Part shown: piece by piece, positions 23,401-33,836 of the stretch
How the letters are laid out: every line of letters starts with the position of its first letter
Position numbering within the stretch: position 1 is the stretch's first letter
DNA from: Strongylocentrotus purpuratus
Taxonomy: Eukaryota > Echinodermata > Echinoidea > Camarodonta > Strongylocentrotidae
NCBI RefSeq assembly: GCF_000002235.5
Contig: NW_022145552.1
Location: 468,501 to 532,500 of the forward strand
Reading direction: 5' to 3'
DNA: 64,000 bases
Notes under the pieces: model-generated
What the model saw: the letters and a program-made list of their open reading frames with translations, nothing else
Database searches by the model: none
Told to the model about the DNA's origin: nothing
Position numbers and translations under genes: made by a program

Positions 23401-26400
23401 CCTGAAAGGCTTTCCTCTGCAAATGCCCTTGTATTTGAAAAATGATGATAAAATGAATGAAAATTTGGTCCAAACATTTTGGATGTAGTCCCATATACTC
23501 ATTTTTGTTTGCATAATTGTTTGCTTAATCACAGAGTTGCCAATTACCCCAACTGAACAAAAATCTTATCCTCCCCCCCCCCCAAAAAAAAAAGAAAAAA
23601 AAAGTTGGATCGATAAATACTTTTTTAAATGTTAGACTGTGTTCATCAACATTTTGAAGTATTATGCATGAGCATATTTTACAAATAATTTGTTGAATAT
23701 GCTAGAGTGCGTCATGAATGATCGTTCAATGAACAAATGAACAGCATGTAAATGTATTTTTATGGACCATTGGTTGATATGCATGATTTCGTCATGACTG
23801 GTGTGTTTGATGAACCAATGAACATCCCAAAATTGCCAATGTGAGATGCTTGTAGGATAGTTTCCAGGAGAGAATGGGCAATTTGCCAATGAAAATGGCA
23901 CACACACACAAAATACACAAGCACATTTAATTTGTTCAAATAAAAAAAATAAAAAAAATTAAATCGTACTGTCCTATTTACTTATTAAAATCCTACAAAA
24001 TAAGATAAAATCATACTGGTTGGCAGCTCTGTAATCAGCCATTTTCCAATTGCTTCTAGACTATTGCTTTGACAACATAATTGCGCGACCTGGGACCCAT
24101 TTCACAAAGCCTTTTTCCAATGACAAATGACTAAAATCAGTAACAAATCTGCTGATAACCAATCAGAAGCAAGGATTTCAGTAGCTTATAACAAAATTTG
24201 TCATTTGTCACAGATGTCAAGTTTTGTAAAATGCCCCCCCCCCCCAGTACTCAACCTCATTTTTAAAGCAAGTAGATGGACCACCATTTTGATAAAACCC
24301 TCCTTTCGTTCAAGCTACCTGTGACGACTCTGGCCGACTTGGAGACCACGTCATACATCTGGTCCTGCCAGAAGGCCTCCGTATCCACCTTCTGTCTGGC
24401 GGTGAAGATGCGGATGTCAGATTTCTCCTCCTGGAGCTGGGCCTGGATCTTGTCTGCGATCTCCTGGTCCTTGTCGCTGAACGAGAGGTAGACGTCGTAT
24501 TCCAGGGTTACCTCCTGCATGTATTGATGGAAAAGTTATATATTAAATTCATTATTTGCAAACTTTCAGTGATCACTCTCTTTTGATTATAATGATTAAT
24601 TTAACAAAAAAAATCAAAGAACAAATATTTTATATACATACTAGGGACCCGTTTCACAAAGCCTTTTTACAATGACAAATGACAAATATCAGTGACAAAT
24701 CTGCTGATAACAATGCAATCAGAGCAAGCATTTCAGTAGCTTATAACAACAACTGTCATTTGTCATTGATGACAAGTTTTGTGAAACACCCCCCTGGTAT
24801 GTAATTTTTGTATACACTTATGATTATTTCCTAGGCCTATAATAATATTGTGCTCAATCAAATGAAATACATAAATTTAGATATATGACCTACACATTAG
24901 TTGTTGCTGAGCTTTAGCATCATAGTGATAAATGTGTGATTCAGGATGTGCAGAACAAGAGATGGGGGGGGGGGGGTAATTACTGAGGGGGAACATAAGG
25001 GTAAAATGTGAATTATAATCCAAATCATAACTGGGAATGAGATTAGAACATTCAAATCTGAACCTGACCTGACCTGAGATTTGTCGATTCGTATCTGGAC
25101 TTGAGCTCTGCAGACATGTCGAGAATTGGAGGAGCAAAGAGGGCGTGGGGGGGGGGGAGGGAGCGAGGAAGGGGTAGGGGTTTAGATGTCCAGGAGAGAT
25201 TCATTTCCAATGGTTTACTTCATAAATAAAGGCATACCTGAGGAATAAGATTAGCTGACTCATATCTCGACTTGAGCTCTGCGAAATTTTCCAGGATGTT
25301 ATTATCCACCCCTCGAAAAAAATTAGTGGCCTGTCCATCTTTAATGTTTGCATAGATGACGATCTTCAGGAGCCTGATGGGAAGGCCAGCCTTGACCCAG
25401 CTGATTGCTGCGTGGACCATGCCCTCCAACATGACCTTAGGGTCGATGCCCTGTCAGGTGATGGAAGAGGGGGAAGCGTATAGTATTAACTTCATTGATG
25501 TGTACATCAATATTCCATTTATAAACATATAAATCAATTTACAATGCAATGTCACAAATCAATGTTCTGTTTGTAAACATATATGTCATATAAATCAATT
25601 TACAATGTAATGTAACAAATCAATATTCTGTTTGTAAACATATATATTACATAAATCAATTTACAATGCAGTGTATATAGCAAAACAGAAGGAGAATCAT
25701 ATACAGCACAAACTCTCTTTTCCCCCTTGTAATAACAGGGTTATACAGGGTTATTACCAGAGCATAATAACCTTTGCGCTATTGACTTCAGGAAAAATAC
25801 CAAGAACAAAGTGTCCAATGCCCCCCCCCCCCCCACCAAAAAGAAGGGTACAAATAATGGTAATGAAAATGTTAATGCATATATAATCAGGCTTCTGGGC
25901 AGGAATTTATTTACACTAGGTATACAGCTAGGTGGTAGAGCAGTGGACTTGTAACCAGGAGGTCCCAGGTTCAAACGAAGTTGATGTGCTCGTTCCCTTT
26001 GATTTAATCTTCATTGCCAAGTTCCTTGGAGAGGACTTAAAGCAGTTTGTATCCTGGTTGCATACTATTTAATCATACACATGTTTTCTTAGCAGTCAGG
26101 TAAAACCAACCAACAACTTAAACTAAACTTTGAGGATGCAAAATTATGTTGGTCCTTCCAAGTACTCCTTGAGATGCTGTGTATTATTGGAATGTGAAAA
26201 GCTATTAGAATCATCATAGCCTTCTACAATTAAATGATTACACAATTTAGTCCAAATTCATATTTCAAAAATTGTATTGGTCCAAAAGGAAATTTGTTGC
26301 GTTTACATGTACATGTACATGTGTTATTCACAGAGAAAAGTAAATAAATAAAATGTACACATGAATTGATACATCTATACAACTTAAAACAAATATATAG

Positions 26401-29400
26401 AGAGAATAAACATAAAGCACTTTAACATTCACATTATATATAGACATTTTCTCTGAATGTACATTATATTTAATGTTTGTTCATATATCCAGAGTAATTA
26501 CCAACACAATATAACATTGTAATTATTATTCTTATCAATATTATTATTATTTTCATTGTTATTATTCTTATTATTATCAGTTTAACTCATTTTATCATTA
26601 TAATAATTATTACAAATTTAGATTACAAATCAAATCATATGTCTCACATTAAAAGGTTTTATAGGTAGAGACTGAAATACAGGGAGAGGGGAGAAAATTA
26701 ATGGAAGAGGTAAAAAGAGAGAGGCTAGGGGGGGGGGGGGGGGGGGGAGAAAGAACGAGCTAGAAGGGAAAGAAGGGGAAGAAAAAGAAGGACAGAGCAC
26801 AGAATATGCACTATAATTTAATAATATATTCAATATAAAAGTTTGAAGAATATAAAACCTGTTCATCACAATTAACAGACAAAATGCTAAAATCAATACC
26901 CATCTTTGATATTAGACATTAAAATTAGGCATCGATTTACTGTATGCTATCCAGGGGGAAATAAAAAAATAAAAAAATAAAACTTTAAGGGGTGAGAACA
27001 GGTACATGACTACTGACAATATCACCATGTAATAAGGAGCAGATATATTACAGCTGCTTGTGCAATATATAATGACATCATGACGGAGGCACAATCATAT
27101 TATGACCTTCACCTAATGAGTCAATACGGCTTCCTTGTCAAGATTGCATGACCGCAAATTTCTTTTCCAAGAGAGGGAATACAGAGCTCCTAATGGGATG
27201 CATGGACAGTGCATGACAAATGATGCACATATTCTGTACTGGTACAATTATATATAGTCATGCATGTACATGTACATACTACTTCAGGAAGACAGTGGTA
27301 TGTATTCCTTTATAGTACACGTTTCAATGAGAAAACTGTTAAAGGAAAACCCCAAAATGTGGTCTTTGATGAGATTCTCTATCGTCTTTCTTTAAATACA
27401 GGTACTCTTAAAATCAGGTTCACTACACTGCTCTTAATTGCTTTCAATTATTAAAGGGATAGTTGAGTTCTGTTTTCAGACCGCAAATGCCTTCAAATGT
27501 TATTGCTCTTATTCATATCTATGACATTTCTAGTGCCCTTTTAGAACCTAAAATTGCTATGAAGGTAATTTTAGACCCCAAAATGTGTATAATTAGCCAA
27601 TACAATCATACCAATTCAGCTCCACTTTCAAAAAAATATGGTGACCGTTAATTAATTAACAATACATGGGCTGGCTGGTCGTGCGTAATAATAACCAACA
27701 CGAAAGAGCCAACATCGGCATTGGCTGAAATACAACGTAAAAGGCGCTATCTCGTTTTGTCAACGTTTTTCAACGGCTTTTTCAAATTATCAAATATTTG
27801 AGGTGGTACACAAATACTAGAAATCGTTATATTTATGGATATTTCAGCCGTCTCTGAACCGACTTTGATCAAACAAAGATGCTCTTTCAAATTCGACATT
27901 CAGTTTTTCACTATCTCACAAAAAATTATTTTGTGTAGCGCCCTCTGCAACAGAACTCAACTATCCCTTTAATAATCTTTTCTTTGGTTTGCCAGCCAGG
28001 CAAACTAGACAATTACTTTTTAAGTTGCATATATTCAACTTTTGGAGGTCATTTCAATTTTCAACACTGGATGGATTTGAACAAAGTTCACATGTTACAA
28101 TACTTTTCATTGTCATTCCAACTTATGTACACTGCATGTTGTCAATAGCACCATGGCAACTGCAATTTCGAGGCCTGGGCCCTAGCTGTTTCGCGGCAAA
28201 GAATAGCAACTGATTGAAATTGATCACAACTTCGTATCAATCACAAAGATACGTGTACTTTGGGAGGGGGGATTGTAATAAATTTGTGATTGATCAAGGA
28301 CTTGCAAAGTTCAGACTTTGATCAACCACAGCTCTTTGTATAATTAAAGTAGCCACACGAAGAATCAAAAGTGTTTTGAATTGATGCAAAACTCATATCA
28401 TTGCGAAGGGGAAGCCTTGTCGATCAAATACAACAACTCTTCTCTTCAAAATATGTTTGGGGCCCGCAGTAATCAACTCTCAAAAATGTTAGTTTTGAGA
28501 TCCAGATTTTCTGCCTTCAGCGGTCCTTTGTAGAGCGTCAATATTTGTGACATCACATACGGGACACGGCTGGCTAGCTGCATACTGCTAAACGGCACTG
28601 AGCTGTTCGTCCAGTGTGTGACGTCACAATTCAGAGCTCGCTACGCTTGTGTGTTTGACTTACGTCCAGTGGCGTTCTGGGGTCTAAGGAGGGTCTTGAA
28701 AAATTGCATTTTACGCCTTTCCATGATATCTATATGATTTCTCAGCAAATTGTTCATGTTTTTCAAAAGAAAATCTTTCCATCCATATGTAATCTGTTCT
28801 AATTATGAGTTGTTAGTGAATTTTCTTTGTGTAGCTACTTTAAGAAGGGGCCTTAACAAAAAAAATGCTGGGTAATGTTGATTGTTGAATGTCATAAAGC
28901 TGTTTGAATGATCACTAACTGACAAAGCTTTGTGGAAAACAGCAGCTTGTCTAGGTATGTATTTTTCATTCCTTTTTTTCTCATTATTGGATAATAATAA
29001 TAATAATAATAGCGTAATAGTCCACTCCAAATTTTATTAAACCGAAACAGAAATTCTTTTTGCCCAATTGATCGTGAGCCCGGCAGCCACTGAGCAGCGC
29101 CAGATCGACGTTGCTCTATCCCTTATCGTTGAACGCCAAACAAGGTAGCAACAACTCCCATCTTTTAATGTCTTTTGGTATGACGCGGCCGGGGTTCGAA
29201 CCCACGACCTCCCGGATGTGAGGCGGACGCTCTACTGACTGAGCCAACACTCCGGTGTAAATGCATGTACATGGTTCTCAAAGCAACCCTAATTTATATA
29301 CAGGGCCCTAACCGGTATCACATACATGTAGATGGACAATATCAGGCCTTGCCCTATGATATTTCGAGATGAATTGGAAGAAAAAAATTATCTTTTGATT

Positions 29401-32400
29401 AAATAAAAGAATTTAAAGATCAAAATTATCAGGCGTGTCCAATGTAATATCAATTAAAATGCTTGGAAAGAAAGCAGAAATATCAGAGAAGTAGATTGGT
29501 GATAATGCAAGCAAATTCTGACAAACAATAAAACACTTACTGGTACATTCATTTTTGAAAGCCGTAATCACTATAGATACATTTGGGATTCAAAATTCCA
29601 TGTAGTGATTGCTTTTCGATAAAGTCATAACATTCTTAATATTTGTCAGAATTCATTACAAATTTCACCCAACTGCTTCTACGTGAACAGAAGATTCTAT
29701 GAGACGACGTGTGCTGCCAATTGCATGGGCATATGGTTTCATCCTTTTAATTCATTCAAATATGAGAATCCTTTGATTTGACTAATGGGTCTTCTTGTAT
29801 CACTACCATAAGTCAAGTCGATGACAATGAAAAGAAAGATCTTCCATTTTTAGAATCAAATAAATGAATAAAGGATATAATTCATTCATAACACATTGCC
29901 CTTCTCTGATTTGTCTGCTTCATTAACAACAACCTGATCAAGTGTACCAATCACGTGAACAAATAATCTGTGTTCATTGAATATCTAGAATATATAAAAT
30001 AAACCTTACAAAAACTTTACCTAGCATTCTATAGCTTAATGGTTAAGCGGTATGAGGAAAGTAAACAACAACAAAAAAACCTGCGTAGAGAACACATGTT
30101 CAACTTGGGTTTCGTGCATACCTTATTCTATTTAATGTTTACTGACAGTGTATTAAAACCCCTTACATCTCTTTATAGAAGTAATATTTAAAAGCTCATA
30201 TTCCAAATACAGCTTAATAGAGACATGGAGCCCCTTTCATCAAGAGTAAAACATGTTTTGGTGATTGGAACACTTTAAGGTTTGATTTCCTGTTTAATAA
30301 TGAATGTATTCAATTATCGGTAGCCTGATTCAGGAAGCAAGTCAGGAAACTGATGCCCACCCACAAGGACATCCGTTATCCCTCAAATCACTAAAGGAAG
30401 TTAATTAAGAGCACTGGTAAAAGCGAGCAGTACTTATTTGGTCTCAATTTTATGTGGAGTAAATGATGACATCTATTCTGGAATACAGTCAAACCTGTCT
30501 ACAGTGACCACCCAAGGAAAACACAAAAAGTGCTTGTTGTAGACAGGTGGTCTTTGAAGACAGGTGGTCACTAAAGCAGGTTTGACTGTATTATCAATAT
30601 CATTTCCCTACTGATGTGTTGTACAGACTAGATGGGACACAGGCAGGACCATCTAGAAAAAAAATCTTGATCAAATACAATACATTAATATTGAATCACT
30701 TAACCCCCCCCCCCCTCTCTCACAAAAAACAACAACAACAACAAACAAACAAACAAACACACACACACACACACCTCATTTGTACCAGCCTGTATGAAAT
30801 AATAATACTAATACACCGTTCTGATATCATATATCACATTGTGATATAATCACTCTCTCTATGTGATTCTACTGCTTCCATACAGTGAGCTGTACATTGT
30901 AAAAAATATTCCACTATTAAGTTTATTAGTCAATGATTTTCTTGTCAAATTTATCACTTTTAAAGGTACTACTGCCTATTTGCAGGTCAAAACAAAGGAA
31001 AAGGTTAAATTCCAACGGCATATGAAAGACAGTACAATGTACTTATTTAGAACTTCCCTCAAAACGAAAGGGTTTGAAAATGACTTTTTGTGGTAAAATA
31101 ACGACCATTGGTTGTAGAATCGACATAAGTGATTGTAATCACCTAAGTAATAGTTTGATTTTCAGACATCTTGTACCGAAGGATTGTACGTTTTGTGCTG
31201 CACATTCAATCACATTCAAGATTCAATCAGTTTAATTATGGCCATTACAAGTAGTGGGTTATTAATGTAGACAAATGCTCATGTACCTGTTACAGCTCAT
31301 TTTATGTATGTTATTACCTCAGAAGAAAAAAATGTCAGTTAGTCACTCAATAGTGTCTGACAGGAAAGTCTAGGAAGTAAACGGGTTTCCTTGCATAATT
31401 AGAGATACTAGGACACTGCTAACGTTTACATTTCACAGATAGGACATATATGACATATTCATAATTCCTGCAAAGTTCTACAGAATTTGATGTTGGCTGC
31501 AAAAGGGACACATTATCTTTAAAACCCCCCAAATAGATTTACTTTTACAACTTATACCACTAACAATGTCCAAAGGAAAAATACACAACAACGCTAGACA
31601 CCTACCTGATTGCCTGTGCTAAGTAATGGTGTGATAACGCTAGCATCTTTGTTCTTGAGGATGGGCACCAGGCATCTGAAGGCGTGGCCGACCAACTCCT
31701 GAGGGCGACCTGAACGATGCCTGTTAAACCAAGAAGCAAAAGGAGACGTAATGCATATATACCCCTGAGCAAAACCATGATGGTCTCCTACTTATCATTA
31801 TTATATTATTTTCTTTACTCTTTATTATTTTTTTCTCTCTCAAATTCACTCTCCTTGTACGCCCTTTATACTACTCCTTCTTCGCCTCCTATAATATCTT
31901 TTAAATTCAGACCTACTAACTTTATTTGTTACTCAGTATGGGAGCCTATTCACATACAAGATATGCTTTTTATTTAGGCTCCCCACATTTTGCATTGTAT
32001 AACCTTGTCTATCATATTGATATATTTTGAAACTGAAATCTTTAATTTTTGGTGTAATCTACGCTTATACGCTTGTTTAAACAAAACAAAAAAATTAAAT
32101 TGTTTTTTGTATGTAAATGTGGAACAAATAAACTTCAAATTTCAAACTATACATGTCTTGGGCAAATTTGGTAATGTTTGTATTAAATAAACAGGAGCAT
32201 TTTGTGATGTTTATAAACAGGAAAACACTTTAATGCTTGAAATGAATAGGTCTTTTAAGTGAGACTAAAAGGCAGGAAACATTGGATGCAGTAAATTCAT
32301 GAACCATATATGTAGGATCTACATGTAGTGCAATATGGTATTTTATTTCCTCCACAAAATACATAAGTTTGATCTGACATGCATTGAAAACAGTGTGAAA

Positions 32401-33802
32401 ACATATCTGAAAATATACATATATTCATAGTAATAATGATAATAATAATAATTATGATGATGATGTCAGATGAATATTAGTCATTAAAAAAAAAAAAGAA
32501 GAGGAAGAAGAAAAAGAAAATGAAGAATACGCTTTTATCAGTCACTTGCAACCACAAAATGAATTATAACACATTAATTCTTCTTCTTACCTTCTACTTT
32601 CGAAGCAGAGTAGTCTATGATAAGGTATCTTTGAAGGTAGCGGCTTGGACCACCAGCACGAGTAGAGAGAGCGGAGATCCTCTTCCTTATCTAGAGATAG
32701 CTCTTTCACGTCTACACCCAAGTTTTCATGCAGAGCGCCGATCACTGTGCCTGGCATCTTGTCATAGTTATCTGGATAGATATGTAATTGTGAGAAATAT
32801 TAAAGACAGATTAAGATTGAGAAAAAAAAAGATGATTTATATTCATTTTATAACTTATCTCTTTTATTCACTTTTTCTTAAACCTTAGACTTCCACATTG
32901 CTTGGAATATCTCATACAGCCTACTATGGCAACTAACTAAAAGCTAAAGAAGGGTTTTAGTTTTTCAGTACGGTTCAGTTATTCGTTCAAATTGATTCAA
33001 ATTAGAATGGTATTCTTTAAAGTCCACATAAGGGCTACCTAAATAAGACACTTCAAGGGTAGCACTTGTATGAATGACCCCCATATATCCACAGATCTTT
33101 TACACAAGGAGACTTTGCACATTTTTCAGAATTATCACGTCCAAACTGATGAAGATTTTTTTTTCTTTTTTTTTCATATTTTTCCCTCCACAGGGATTTT
33201 ATTGATTTTCATTTGAAACACATACAAAAATATATATTCAAGGTAATTTACATAATAACATAAATAAAATAAAATTGGCTTTTCAAGATACAAGTATTGT
33301 TGAGCTGTTGAGTTAACAGAAAACTAACAAATCAATAATTCATTTCTAACGCTCATGGAAAGAAAAACAAATACAGAAAAAATATCATTTTAAGTAAACA
33401 AATTCCTGAATTGAAACCATTTTCTTGTGAATTTATTATTTCTACAATTCAAATTTGCAATATACTTTTCGTTTTTGAAACTGATGAAGATGCTGATGAA
33501 GATGCTTCATGAATACCTTTTGTTCTAAAACAATACTTCCCCTGTGTTTCAGATAATGTACAACCAGTGCATTTAAATGTATACCTTTCATGAACACGCG
33601 TATCTAGCGTTCGTTTTGATGGGTTATACAGTTTTGTACAAATTGTCCAAAGTGGATTTTTATTAACTACAAGTAACTGTAAGTACAAGCAAAGAAACAA
33701 TACTGGCTGAACCTACATATATGCTTACTGTGTACATGACACTGTAGTCAACAGTCATACAATACTATGGAGGAGAAGGAGAGGGGGAGAAGGGGGAGGG
33801 GA

Positions 33803-33836
<34 letters not shown>

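Larger units (their letters stand above)
25451..31605 (-). other. Large intron of the macro-TIR gene
   Basis: This 6.2-kb intron lies inside the macro-domain coding region. It contains the minisatellite, SINEs, TTAA MITE and palindromic MITE listed separately, plus G-run and AT-rich DNA. No further exon was recognised. Confidence 0.6.

Noticed and set aside
29170-29256. tRNA gene on minus
   Set aside because: Good A and B boxes, but no proper acceptor stem and a long attached body; a tRNA-derived SINE is the better reading.
32520-32888. 122-codon plus-strand frame
   Set aside because: It lies opposite the macro-domain exon 32591-32771, which has splice sites and fits the phase chain; the plus frame is a shadow.
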